10,275 nucleotides of DNA from Candidatus Omnitrophota bacterium (GCA_023247135.1 JAHFHB010000025.1:1-10275); one strand, 5' to 3'. Counted from the stretch's first letter, positions 1 to 7,945 are shown. Numbers and translations: made by a program. Notes: generated by a model not told the origin, from the letters alone.

Positions 1-3000
1 CACTCAGTCTCTGTCACTTTACCTCAGGCTCTAATAGTTCCTCTCGACGATTTGCTGGCAGCGGCAGTACGTTTAAAAAATGCCCCGCCAGAAAGTGCGG
101 GCCATGACGCTGGCGCACTGATGCGGGCCATGAAGCATTTTAATAAAGCGTTGACCCGATTTACGAAAGCGCGAGCGCGACCTCCAGCAAGGGCCGAGAT
201 GCGCAGCGACGAACCAAAAACTCTCATGCAGCCGGACGAAGAAACTTCTCCGGAAAAGAGCGAGAACCTCGTGGTTTCGGTACTCAAGGAAGCCTGGCGG
301 CACAAGCTGGCGGCAGCACTTTGGCTGGGGAGTTTTTTATCCGGGATAAAATTTTTCGCGAGCCAGGCGGAGTGGGCAGCCACAACGAGTTTTGTGTTGG
401 GGATTGCGTCTGTGGCAGTGCTCGCAATCAGGCCCTTGCGTTATATCTGGCGCGAACATCAATTTGATGAGCGTATTCGAGCCGCCTTTCCGTGGATTGA
501 AAATAATGCCCGTTACAGCGAAATGGCGAATTATCTGCGCGAATCAATGGACTTGCCTGTGATGAACCCCGACGCCATCCATGTTGTGTTTGTGCCGGAA
601 GAAAACGCAGAGCGGCTCCATGACAGAAAAGGGTTCTTGATGATTGATCCGGTAGAAAAAAGTCCTGTCATGTCTATCGACCCGTTTCTTGGGATTGTGC
701 AAATTAACGAGAAATATGCCCGCGAGTGGGACTCGCGCTCCCTGGCCGTCACGCTCTTTTTAGCCGGGGCTTTGATACGCGCTGTGCGCGAACCGGATGC
801 ACTTCCCAAAGCCTGGGACATGGCACCGGCATTCTTTGATATGTCGATGCTCACCCACGGGGCAGTGGATACTTCATACGTGCGCGCAGCGGCCTACGCC
901 AAAGGTTTTTATAATGTCCTGCTTTCGGAAGGCGATCCAAAACCCCTGCAAAATCAAATCGGTTTATTCTTTGCTTCCCGCTCCGAAATGCGGAATGAAC
1001 AAGATTGGGAACAGATGGGAAGGCTCGCGGCACAGTTTGAGGCTGCGATCAATGAAATACTTCAGCATTATGACAAAATTATTGAGCAAAAATCGCCGGC
1101 ACCCGGCGACATTGCAGAGTTTTTAAGAGCTGCTTTTGGGATCCGCGGTATGCTGGATAATGTCAATGAGGCGAGGACTTTGGGGGCCGTTGAGGCCGAG
1201 TATCTTTTAAGCGCGCTGGATCGCTTGCGGGAAACCATCGCCTCCATCCCTACTCCGGGAACTACTGCCGCAGAACTTGTCGCCTGGGCCGAACAAGTGC
1301 GGCAGCATCAAAAAGAAGTGATAACAAAAGAGATATTGGCAACTGGCACATTGGCGGAGGCTATTCTCAATGGGAGCGTAACAACAGAGTTCTTAACACC
1401 CATTGCGATATTCAGGCAAGCCCTTGAAAAAATCAGCGTTGAGTTGCGGCCATTGATCCAACGCTTACAGGAGAAACCCGAGAATCCCGTAGCTTCGGTT
1501 CGCCCCTCTGAAGGAATCAGCGCTCGTTCCGAGATGAGGGCGCTGGATATAGAAAAAGCGACAGGCGAGAAGGGTGAAATCGCGCAGTTTCTGCGTGAGA
1601 ATTTTGAGTTTGCGCGCCAGCGCGGCTACAACTTTTTCGACGAGCACAATGATTTTATGCCGATGCCGCTTGAAGAACAGGCCAGGCTCAAGCAGGAGGG
1701 CTCTGAAGAATCCAAGCATATCCTGGCCGTGGCGCACATGCTGTGGATTTTAAGAATCATTAACCGGCGCAGATATCTGCTGGGGCCTGTGTCGCGGCTC
1801 GAGCTGATGGCGGTGGGCATGCAGGCGCTTAAAGATGCGATCTCTCCATGGAAGCCGGAGCGCGCGCAGCTTAATACCTATGCGGGAATTACCGTCGTGC
1901 GCAGCCTGCATGACTACGTGCGGCGCGAACAATCCGCCGGTTTTTCTCTTCAGTCGTACGATCAGGAAAGCCGGTCCCCCAAAGCCGCCGAGCCTGTCTC
2001 CGAAGAAATTACGAAAGAACTCAGACAGCTTGATCCTTATTTAAATGATTTGGACAAGGAAATCTTGTATCTGTCGTTCGGACTCAACGGGGAAACGCTT
2101 ACGGAGCAGGAGATCAGCGCGCGCTACCGGGGCTATTTCTCCGCTCAAGCCATTAAAACAAAACGGCGCGAACTTTTGACACGGCTCGCTGAACTCAAAG
2201 AACCCGGCGCGAAACCTACGGCGTTATCACAGGCAGAGAAACAGCAGCCTTATTCGCTAAAAACATTCAGGTTAATCGATAATTTTCTTGCGGATCCGCT
2301 GCGGCGCCCGCTGTTGAACCAGGCGCAGACAGAAGCGCTGCGGCTGCGCTACGGCGTGGAAACAGGGCACATTCTCGGATTTAGAGAGATCGGCCCGACC
2401 CTGGGCGTCACCGGAGAAATGGCCCGAAAGTATGTGTCACAGGGCCTCGCTCTTATTTTGAACGATGCAGATTCGCGCTGGGAAAAACTGCTTGATTCCA
2501 TGAACGTGACGGAAGCGGCACTGCGCCAGGCCTACGAAAAAGCCCGGCAAGCGCTCTGGACGAATGACTCCTACGAGGGTTTTCCGGACACGCCGATTTT
2601 TACGGCGTGGGTCCAGGAGCTTGAGAAATCGTACATTCCGCCATATCTGGCGGAAATCATGGCGGCGCAGTACAACTTGCGCCATCCGGTCGAAGAGCTG
2701 GATTTCTTTCGCTACGCCATTCCCGGAACGGCGCATGCCATGCATCATCTCCCGTCAGAACATACGGGACTGCATGAGCTTTGGGATTATATCGAACAGC
2801 ATGAAGGTCTGGTGAGCCGGGAGGAGCTGCGTGATTTGCCTGACGCCGATGCATTAGCGGCCCGCCAAGGCGCGGTGAGAAGATCGCAAACAGGTTTTAT
2901 TCCGCATGTGCTTCCTCAAACGCAGCTGGATGAACTCCGCGCAATCATGCGCTTTTTAGAAGGCAGGAATTTTAATCAGAACCAATACCGGCTGGGCGTA

Positions 3001-5550
3001 GCGCTTGAGAGCGAAGTGCTGGTTGCGCTGCGCACTGCGTTTCCGGACCGGGAATACCCAGATGACTATTTTCAATCCGCGGGTTTCGCACCGCTGCTCG
3101 AAGATATGAATTTTAACCGGCGGTTACAGAATCGCAGGGGCGCGGCACACCGCGTTTTGTTTGCAGTCGTGCAGGATCCGAATTTGTTATCACTGCGCGA
3201 TTTGATCAGCATGTTGGCTGACACTGAAAACCCGGTAGCTTTTCGCGTGACCCAAAAAGCGCTGGAATTAAGCTATGAAGAGTTGCGGCATAAATTTCCA
3301 GACCAAACCGCCTTGTTCAGAGTGCTCAATTACAATCTCGCCGTGACACGCGGACACCCGGTCTGGTCATCTGCCGCGGACAAAGCCCCGGAGGCAGAAG
3401 CGGATCCTGCGCCGGCTGTGATGCAGCTTTCTGACGCTGACCTCGAATCAGCCTATCGAAAGGTTTATTTTTCAGTAAAGCCGAATTCCGCCAATGACCC
3501 GGCCGCAGGGCTGCCGGCTTTTCGCGAATTTACCGAACGGTTATTCAATGGACGCAGTCCTTTGCTCAGCGATGCCTGGGAACGTGCACGGGTTTACAAC
3601 ACGGCTCATCCTGACAAACCCTTGCATTTTAAAGATCTGGAGCAGATTGGCCCGGAGCCCACGGCGGAAAACATTTTGGCGTTTGTCGATGCCATGGGTG
3701 GGCTTACCAGCTGGCAGAACATCGCGGAATTTTTTAGTCAGAAAAATCCTGAAGCCGTTTTAAGCGGCAGGTCGATCAAAACCCTTTTAGGCGAAGCGGC
3801 AGGATTGCAAAAACTGCAAGCGGAGCGGCGCGCACAGCCCGGAAGCCTTGTGCCACTCATTTACGACCGGCCGCAGTTTGACAAAATCCGCAGAGTGATT
3901 AACGCGGTTGAAAATCGCGGCGGCCTGAGCTCGACCACCGAAACCCATCGAGCGCTGGGCAATCATTCCAAGGCCACGCTTGAGATGTTGTTTTCAGGCG
4001 GCGATCCGCGGGTCATTTTAAACGACTTGAACCGCAATCACCGCCGGCTCAATCAAACCGGAGTGGCTTCACGGCTGCAGCTTGTTTTGATCGACAACCG
4101 CAGTCTTGCGCTGCAGCGGCAGCTCCTGGCTTTTCGCGCTCTGCCTGAGTTTGAAGGCTTTTTGTCTTCGGCCGATTTTAAAGCAAAAGCGCTCGGCTTA
4201 AAATTAGAAACCGAGATTACCCCAGTGTCTCTCAATGTACGCGCAAATCTTTTGAGTGAGGCAGAATGGGACGCGATTCAAGATAACCGCCGGGTACTCG
4301 GGCTATTGCCTGTTTTGCATTTACAATCTGCGAGAAGCTTAGGCGCGCACGCAGAGCTGCTCAAAGCGCTTGAACGGCTTGGCGGCGTTGCGACTCGAAA
4401 GGATTTAGCCGGGGATACTCCTCTGGCGACAGTCGAAGACAACATGGCAAATCTTGAACCGACTTTTGCGGTGCGCAATCAGTATCGCAGGCATAAAGGT
4501 CTTTTTATTTATGAAGACATAAAGCTGAGGGGCGGCTTGAAGCAGGATGTTCTGATGCAATTAAAAACGCTGGGCGGTTCATGGGCGCAGGCGGCCACTG
4601 GTTTTGTTGCGCAATATCGTGAGCGTTTTGGAAGTGAATCAGGCATGGACTCTTATCGAAACTTTGCGATTCCTTTTATGGTGAAAGCGGTCACGGGAAA
4701 TAAATTGCCGGAATCCTTGACCCTTATTGATGATGCGCGTCGCGTGCAGGTATTTAAAGAAATCAGGAAAGTTGCATTTGACCTGGCCCCGGCAGAGGGC
4801 GCTCTGCTTGCAAATTATTTTAGAGTGCTTGTGCCGCGCGCGCTTAATCGAACCGGCCTGGTTCAAACGCAAACCGATCTCGGTGATTTTCGCGCAAACC
4901 TTCAGCGTGTGCTCCGGCAGTATCCTTCGACGTCTGCGCCGCGGTCTCGTTCTGAATCAAGGAGGGTTTCCGGAGGAAAGATCGAAAATATGTCGGTGCC
5001 CACCGCGGTGTTTCTGGATGCGCGCGAACTAGCCATGCTGCCTGAAGCACAGATCACAGACCAGATGACGGAGCTCATGGCGCTTTTATCACGCCGCCAT
5101 GCCGCGTTTGATATTTACGTCAGCGGCGTCGATCGTTACCCCATTGAAAGTATCAAAAATACGCAGTGGCAAAAACTTTTGAATGGGTACAGGAGCCGCG
5201 TGCATGTCGGCAGGCTGGACCGCGCTGGATTGCAGCAGAAAAAGATTTTGGTGCAGGCCTCCTTTTTTAAAGATCAGGGGACTCTGCAAGATACTGAGAA
5301 GGGGCTGCTTAAACTCAAATCCGAATATCAGCTTGAAAAAGAAATAACTCCGCTTGAATACACACAAGGCGGTGCGCTGAAAGCCTTTTTAGATTTGGCT
5401 GAATCGCTTAAGCCCGGCGATTTAATCCGCAAGCTCAATGCCCTTTACGCGGTGCGCGCGGCCAACGGCCGCCTGCGCATGGCCGATGCCTACCTGGCCT
5501 CCGTCTGGACCGACCTCAAAAACACCTACGTCTTTCAGTGGTCCGCGTAA
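1..5550 (+). CDS. Giant multidomain protein with membrane segments, sigma-70-like block and serial HTH-like units (5' partial)
   Basis: The frame is open from base 1, so the true start is probably upstream; a TTG at 52 is the first in-window start candidate and is residue 1 here. Two hydrophobic segments lie at about 85-103 and 107-127. Residues ~555-627 resemble sigma-70 region 2 (a PER...TYA...R pattern at 602-617). Residues ~657-715 resemble region 4 (D-K-E-I-L-Y-L-S-F-G-L-N-G-E at 668-681, then an HTH). Residues ~754-803 are a second region-4-like HTH. Degenerate HTH-like units carry GG[LV] at 1216, 1290 and 1444. R-[SA]-E-[MS]-R motifs occur at 47, 310, 492 and 1633, and the last precedes a distinct C-terminal domain of ~195 residues. 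This is far longer than a sigma factor (300-600 aa). I recognise no enzyme active site. A membrane-anchored DNA-binding or transcription-related role is inference; degenerate structural use of the folds is also possible. The stop is TAA at 5548-5550. Confidence 0.9.
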   Translation, partial: HSVSVTLPQALIVPLDDLLAAAVRLKNAPPESAGHDAGALMRAMKHFNKALTRFTKARARPPARAEMRSDEPKTLMQPDEETSPEKSENLVVSVLKEAWRHKLAAALWLGSFLSGIKFFASQAEWAATTSFVLGIASVAVLAIRPLRYIWREHQFDERIRAAFPWIENNARYSEMANYLRESMDLPVMNPDAIHVVFVPEENAERLHDRKGFLMIDPVEKSPVMSIDPFLGIVQINEKYAREWDSRSLAVTLFLAGALIRAVREPDALPKAWDMAPAFFDMSMLTHGAVDTSYVRAAAYAKGFYNVLLSEGDPKPLQNQIGLFFASRSEMRNEQDWEQMGRLAAQFEAAINEILQHYDKIIEQKSPAPGDIAEFLRAAFGIRGMLDNVNEARTLGAVEAEYLLSALDRLRETIASIPTPGTTAAELVAWAEQVRQHQKEVITKEILATGTLAEAILNGSVTTEFLTPIAIFRQALEKISVELRPLIQRLQEKPENPVASVRPSEGISARSEMRALDIEKATGEKGEIAQFLRENFEFARQRGYNFFDEHNDFMPMPLEEQARLKQEGSEESKHILAVAHMLWILRIINRRRYLLGPVSRLELMAVGMQALKDAISPWKPERAQLNTYAGITVVRSLHDYVRREQSAGFSLQSYDQESRSPKAAEPVSEEITKELRQLDPYLNDLDKEILYLSFGLNGETLTEQEISARYRGYFSAQAIKTKRRELLTRLAELKEPGAKPTALSQAEKQQPYSLKTFRLIDNFLADPLRRPLLNQAQTEALRLRYGVETGHILGFREIGPTLGVTGEMARKYVSQGLALILNDADSRWEKLLDSMNVTEAALRQAYEKARQALWTNDSYEGFPDTPIFTAWVQELEKSYIPPYLAEIMAAQYNLRHPVEELDFFRYAIPGTAHAMHHLPSEHTGLHELWDYIEQHEGLVSREELRDLPDADALAARQGAVRRSQTGFIPHVLPQTQLDELRAIMRFLEGRNFNQNQYRLGVALESEVLVALRTAFPDREYPDDYFQSAGFAPLLEDMNFNRRLQNRRGAAHRVLFAVVQDPNLLSLRDLISMLADTENPVAFRVTQKALELSYEELRHKFPDQTALFRVLNYNLAVTRGHPVWSSAADKAPEAEADPAPAVMQLSDADLESAYRKVYFSVKPNSANDPAAGLPAFREFTERLFNGRSPLLSDAWERARVYNTAHPDKPLHFKDLEQIGPEPTAENILAFVDAMGGLTSWQNIAEFFSQKNPEAVLSGRSIKTLLGEAAGLQKLQAERRAQPGSLVPLIYDRPQFDKIRRVINAVENRGGLSSTTETHRALGNHSKATLEMLFSGGDPRVILNDLNRNHRRLNQTGVASRLQLVLIDNRSLALQRQLLAFRALPEFEGFLSSADFKAKALGLKLETEITPVSLNVRANLLSEAEWDAIQDNRRVLGLLPVLHLQSARSLGAHAELLKALERLGGVATRKDLAGDTPLATVEDNMANLEPTFAVRNQYRRHKGLFIYEDIKLRGGLKQDVLMQLKTLGGSWAQAATGFVAQYRERFGSESGMDSYRNFAIPFMVKAVTGNKLPESLTLIDDARRVQVFKEIRKVAFDLAPAEGALLANYFRVLVPRALNRTGLVQTQTDLGDFRANLQRVLRQYPSTSAPRSRSESRRVSGGKIENMSVPTAVFLDARELAMLPEAQITDQMTELMALLSRRHAAFDIYVSGVDRYPIESIKNTQWQKLLNGYRSRVHVGRLDRAGLQQKKILVQASFFKDQGTLQDTEKGLLKLKSEYQLEKEITPLEYTQGGALKAFLDLAESLKPGDLIRKLNALYAVRAANGRLRMADAYLASVWTDLKNTYVFQWSA

Positions 5551-5591
5551 GGGCTAAGAAATCCGTTATCAGCGCTTCACCGACCTCCCAG

Positions 5592-5608
5592 CTCATAACC
5601 CAAAGGTC
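5592..5608 (+). repeat. Left attachment core (17-bp direct repeat)
   Basis: The 17 bases are identical to 9309-9325. They correspond to the anticodon loop (CTCATAA) plus the 3' anticodon stem and variable region of tRNA-Met. A partial copy sharing 11 bases (acccaaaggtc) occurs at 5740-5750. Confidence 0.7.
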
Positions 5609-5636
5609 CCAGGTTCAAATCCTGGCCCCGCTACCA
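5592..5636 (+). tRNA. 3' half of tRNA-Met(CAT), 5' half missing
   Basis: From the CTCATAA anticodon loop onward the sequence fits a bacterial methionine tRNA, most like the initiator type. The 3' anticodon stem strand (CCCAA) and variable region are followed by a perfect T-arm (CCAGG, TTCAAAT loop, CCTGG at 5609-5625). Then come the acceptor 3' strand CCCCGCT (5626-5632), discriminator A and an encoded CCA (5634-5636). Upstream bases (CCCAG before the loop) cannot pair as the anticodon stem, and no D-arm or acceptor 5' strand is present, so this is not a complete gene. It fits an attachment-site fragment that would restore a tRNA after site-specific integration. Confidence 0.75.
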
Positions 5637-5646
5637 TTCGCAAAGC

Positions 5647-5689
5647 AAAGAGCCAGCATCGGTTAAACGGTGTTGGCTCTTTTGTTTTT
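5647..5689 (+). terminator. Rho-independent terminator after the tRNA fragment
   Basis: A 15-bp stem (5647-5661 with 5668-5682, including a few G-T pairs) encloses a 6-nt loop (gttaaa) and is followed by a G and five T's. It lies 10 bases past the tRNA CCA end, where a tRNA transcript would stop. It also keeps tRNA transcription out of the integrase gene. Confidence 0.8.
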
Positions 5690-5708
5690 CAGCAGGGAAA
5701 ATACCCAC

Positions 5709-5730
5709 TGTTAATGGAAGTGTTAACGGT
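5709..5730 (+). repeat. Paired TGTTAA motif, copy 1
   Basis: TGTTAATGG at 5709 and TGTTAACGG at 5721 are two imperfect direct copies 12 bp apart. The same arrangement recurs three more times in the element. It could be an integrase arm-type site or an operator. It lies between the terminator and the integrase gene. In the 5637-5921 intergenic stretch I otherwise see only the terminator, copy 2 of this motif and a short 6-bp inverted repeat (5771-5776 with 5790-5795); no convincing promoter hexamer pair. Confidence 0.5.
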
Positions 5731-5826
5731 TTGTAAGCCACCCAAAGGTCGGCTTTTTTGCACATCGTTGTAACCTTCGTGTGTGTTGTAGGTTAAAGAG
5801 AATCTTCTCGAGAGATGGAGGACGAG

Positions 5827-5849
5827 TGTTAATGGTCGTTGTTAACGGT
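5827..5849 (+). repeat. Paired TGTTAA motif, copy 2
   Basis: TGTTAATGG at 5827 and TGTTAACGG at 5840 are 13 bp apart, matching copy 1 in both half-motifs. The motif lies about 70 bases upstream of the integrase start, a plausible position for an arm-type recombinase site or for autoregulation of the integrase. Confidence 0.5.
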
Positions 5850-5921
5850 TTTGGATTTTTTGCTCAATATAGGTTGCTATTTTTAAGCGAATGTTGGTGT
5901 ATGTGTCTATGAGGAACCCAA

Positions 5922-6947
5922 ATGGCCAGTATTTTTAAACGAAGCCGAATCTGGCACATCTCGTTTTTCACCGGCGGCAAACAGGTCATAAAAAGTCTGC
6001 GGACCCCAGACGAAAAGATGGCCCGTTTTCTGAAAAAAGAATATGAGGTAAAAGTTAAGCGTGGAGAGATCCGAACCGAGAAACGCATTTTGGTTGATGA
6101 TTACTGTAAGCAATACCTTGATGAAATCAGTTACAGAAAAAAGTCGACAAACGTCGCCGACTATTCTCGAGTCCGTGAATTTTTACGCACTCACGGCAAG
6201 AAAACCATTAACAGCATCAACTACGACGACATCAGAGACTATCTCAAACGCTTCGAGACCAAATCCCCCAAAACCTACAACGAAGTCATTCTCACTTTAA
6301 AACGTTTCTTCCGTCTGGCCGTTGAACGATCTTTTATTCTAAAAAATCCAGTCGATGGATTCCGTCACAAAAAAGTGCCGCAGACTCTTCCGCATTTTTT
6401 GACGGACGAAGAATACTTGATCCTTGAAAAACTTTCGGTCGATGAAGGCGTTTTCCCGATGGTGGTGACAGCGCGTTATACCGGACTTCGGCTGAGCGAA
6501 CTTTTACATCTTGAATGGCAAGACTTCGATTGGGAAAGAAAATTAGTCCGGGTTCTGAACAAACCAAAATACGGACATACGGTAAAAAATTACCAGACGC
6601 GAGTCGTGCCGGTTTCCGCTGATTTAAGCGATAAGTTACTGTCTTTTATAAAAACAGAAGGACTATGCTTCCCAACACTCGAAGGCACCCCGTATAACCA
6701 CGAAGGGCCCCGTCGCGCCCTCCGCAAAATGTTGGCCAAATCAGGCCTTCGTGAAGGCCATCGCATGGGCTGGCATGAGTTCCGGCATACCTTCGCTTCC
6801 CGCCTTGCCCAAGAAGGCATCTCCCTCTATAAAATCTGCAAGTGGCTCGGTCACTCTGACTTCAAAACCACCCAAATTTACGCTCACTTCGCGCCAGTTT
6901 ACGACCACGACATTGAAAAGCTATCATCTGAGATTATAAACTCATGA
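5922..6947 (+). CDS. Tyrosine recombinase / phage-type integrase
   Basis: The 341-residue protein catalyses site-specific DNA strand exchange through a covalent 3'-phosphotyrosine intermediate. The N-terminal ~50 residues look like a short arm-binding domain, and ~60-165 is a SAM-like core-binding domain. The catalytic domain carries Arg190 (in TGLRLSELLHLEW), a beta-hairpin lysine (Lys214 or Lys216), His285-x-x-Arg288 (WHEFRHTFAS), His311 (LGHSDFKTT) and the nucleophile Tyr320. All expected active-site residues are present, so it is probably functional. The ATG is preceded by GAGGAA at 5911-5916 with suitable spacing. The gene lies just inside the left attachment core, as in integrative elements. 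Its stop overlaps the next ATG (ATGA), indicating one transcript. The natural substrate is inferred to be the 17-bp tRNA-Met core. Confidence 0.95.
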   Translation: MASIFKRSRIWHISFFTGGKQVIKSLRTPDEKMARFLKKEYEVKVKRGEIRTEKRILVDDYCKQYLDEISYRKKSTNVADYSRVREFLRTHGKKTINSINYDDIRDYLKRFETKSPKTYNEVILTLKRFFRLAVERSFILKNPVDGFRHKKVPQTLPHFLTDEEYLILEKLSVDEGVFPMVVTARYTGLRLSELLHLEWQDFDWERKLVRVLNKPKYGHTVKNYQTRVVPVSADLSDKLLSFIKTEGLCFPTLEGTPYNHEGPRRALRKMLAKSGLREGHRMGWHEFRHTFASRLAQEGISLYKICKWLGHSDFKTTQIYAHFAPVYDHDIEKLSSEIINS

Positions 6948-7753
6948 CATGGATAATTGGGTTACCTTCAATTTTTGGTTATGCTCATGCTGTTTCGGAT
7001 GTTCAAGTAACTTGGGAAAATGGTGAGAGAAGAGATTGTCTTCAAAAAGTTTATCCCATAGCACCGTTTATTATTGGCGGTTTCGCAGGGTCAGTGCAGT
7101 TAGGTTTTAATCTTCTCGATCATCTTCAAAGGAATTTATCCATTGCTGAACCGGGTGGGGGCTGGATACTGCGGTATGTTGCCGGAAAGTGGTGTCGAAC
7201 TGCGCGGCAGATTTATAAAAGAGCTCCCGAAAATTTGAGGCGTTTAGGATGTGAAATAATACTTTTAGGAGCATCACCCTCGGAAAATGCTGGGGATCTA
7301 GATATACCGCGAACTGATGTGGTAGTGCTTCGCGCACCAGATTTTGAACCCGAATACGCTTCACCTGCGAAATGCATTTCCATTGGTTCTGGAAGCCAAA
7401 CTGAAATTTATAAACAAGAACTAGAAAGAATAAACGCTAATCCTTTTCCAATGATGCAAATGGAAGTGGGTAATCCTGGCGGAACAGCATTGGCTCTTTC
7501 AATTCATTTAACGAGCCTAATCACTCAAAATCCAATCGCAGGAATAAGTCCACATTTGCAGATAGTTTCAGTGACGCGCGGAGGGTATTTCATAAATACC
7601 AATGATCACACGCAATATCCAGGTGATGCACCCCCAATAGAATTTAAAATGCCACCACTGGCAAAAAACTGGAAAGAATTTCAAAAAATATCAGAAGGAT
7701 TCGGGTTCGCCGCGACTGGAGCAGTAAGCAAAGGTGTTAATAGTAATTGTTAA
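6944..7753 (+). CDS. HslV/proteasome-beta-like Ntn-hydrolase, coupled to the integrase
   Basis: The 269-residue protein resembles the HslV/20S-beta family, whose members use an N-terminal threonine as nucleophile. It begins Met-Thr2, so Met removal would expose Thr. Asp19 sits in SDVQVT (HslV: GDGQVT), Lys35 in QKVYPIAPFIIGGFAGS (HslV: RKV...AGFAGG), and GSGS at 148-151 matches the HslV IGSGG motif. In mature numbering Asp18 and Lys34 are one off HslV Asp17 and Lys33. It is longer than HslV (~175 aa), with insertions and an extra C-terminal ~90 residues, so it may be a divergent branch (compare Anbu and other bacterial proteasome homologues) or an Ntn amidase. The start overlaps the integrase stop by 4 bp (ATGA) with no strong ribosome site, suggesting translational coupling. 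No HslU-like ATPase is in the window. The last codons run into repeat copy 3. Its substrate is unknown. Confidence 0.72.
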   Translation: MTWIIGLPSIFGYAHAVSDVQVTWENGERRDCLQKVYPIAPFIIGGFAGSVQLGFNLLDHLQRNLSIAEPGGGWILRYVAGKWCRTARQIYKRAPENLRRLGCEIILLGASPSENAGDLDIPRTDVVVLRAPDFEPEYASPAKCISIGSGSQTEIYKQELERINANPFPMMQMEVGNPGGTALALSIHLTSLITQNPIAGISPHLQIVSVTRGGYFINTNDHTQYPGDAPPIEFKMPPLAKNWKEFQKISEGFGFAATGAVSKGVNSNC

Positions 7754-7776
7754 CACTTTCGATGAAAAATAGCGGT
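7735..7776 (+). repeat. TGTTAA repeat, copy 3 (42-bp version)
   Basis: TGTTAA occurs at 7735 and 7748 (13 bp apart), followed by a GATG-A-rich-AGCGGT tail. Hand alignment to 9156-9197 gives 34 of 42 identical positions without gaps. The first 19 bases are the final codons and stop of the hydrolase gene, so the repeat supplies the C-terminus. Confidence 0.6.
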
Positions 7777-7860
7777 TAAAGATAGCAAATCAATTGGCGA
7801 ATAGTTGGCGATTAATTATCGGCAGAATATCGGCACCTTGTCGGCAGTTTAACGGCACTC
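7772..7860 (+). repeat. Array of 11-bp phased CGG/GGC units
   Basis: Consecutive 11-mers of the form TATCGGCagaa start at 7817, 7828, 7839 and 7850. Their CGG triplets fall at 7820, 7831, 7842 and 7853. More degenerate units upstream keep an 11-bp step (7773, 7784, 7795, 7806) before a 3-bp offset. The segment 7816-7849 recurs at 9108-9141 with four mismatches. The spacing puts the motif on one helix face, which suits cooperative protein binding. No coding frame is evident here. Confidence 0.65.
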
Positions 7861-7900
7861 AAAAAATCTATCCGCAATCCTCCTTTAACTCGTCCAAAGC

Positions 7901-7940
7901 GCGGGAGCCTATACAGTCAGCTAATTGAGCTCCCGCATTT
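7901..7940 (+). terminator. GC-rich hairpin, possible terminator of the integrase-hydrolase operon
   Basis: A perfect 8-bp inverted repeat (GCGGGAGC at 7901-7908, GCTCCCGC at 7929-7936) with a 20-nt loop is followed by ATTTT. The loop is long and the T-run short, so this could instead be an operator or structured leader. It is placed to separate the hydrolase gene from the Fic promoter. Confidence 0.4.
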
Positions 7941-7945
7941 TGGGG

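Noticed and set aside
52..54. TTG at 52 as the true start of the giant protein
   Set aside because: The frame is open to base 1 with protein-like sequence and no clear ribosome site precedes the TTG, so the start is probably outside the window.
24..383. Reverse-strand frames within the giant gene
   Set aside because: These and other antisense frames across 1-5550 lie opposite a long coherent coding frame with recognisable protein features. They have no ribosome sites or recognisable products.
5540..5636. Complete tRNA-Met gene
   Set aside because: The T-arm, acceptor 3' strand and CCA are present, but the bases upstream of the anticodon loop do not form an anticodon stem, D-arm or acceptor 5' strand.
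5735..5759. Second terminator before the integrase (AAGCC...GGCTTTTTT)
   Set aside because: The stem is only 5 bp with an 11-nt loop. A strong terminator already lies at 5647-5689, so I did not list it.
5851..5890. Sigma-70 promoter for the integrase
   Set aside because: TTGGAT and several AT-rich hexamers are present, but no pair has both acceptable matches and 16-18 bp spacing.
6944..7753. Canonical hslV of an hslVU operon
   Set aside because: The protein is ~90 residues longer than HslV, diverges outside the catalytic motifs, and has an integrase rather than hslU as neighbour.
7901..7936. tRNA-like fold at the GC-rich hairpin
   Set aside because: Only one stem forms. There is no T-arm or anticodon arm of correct geometry.
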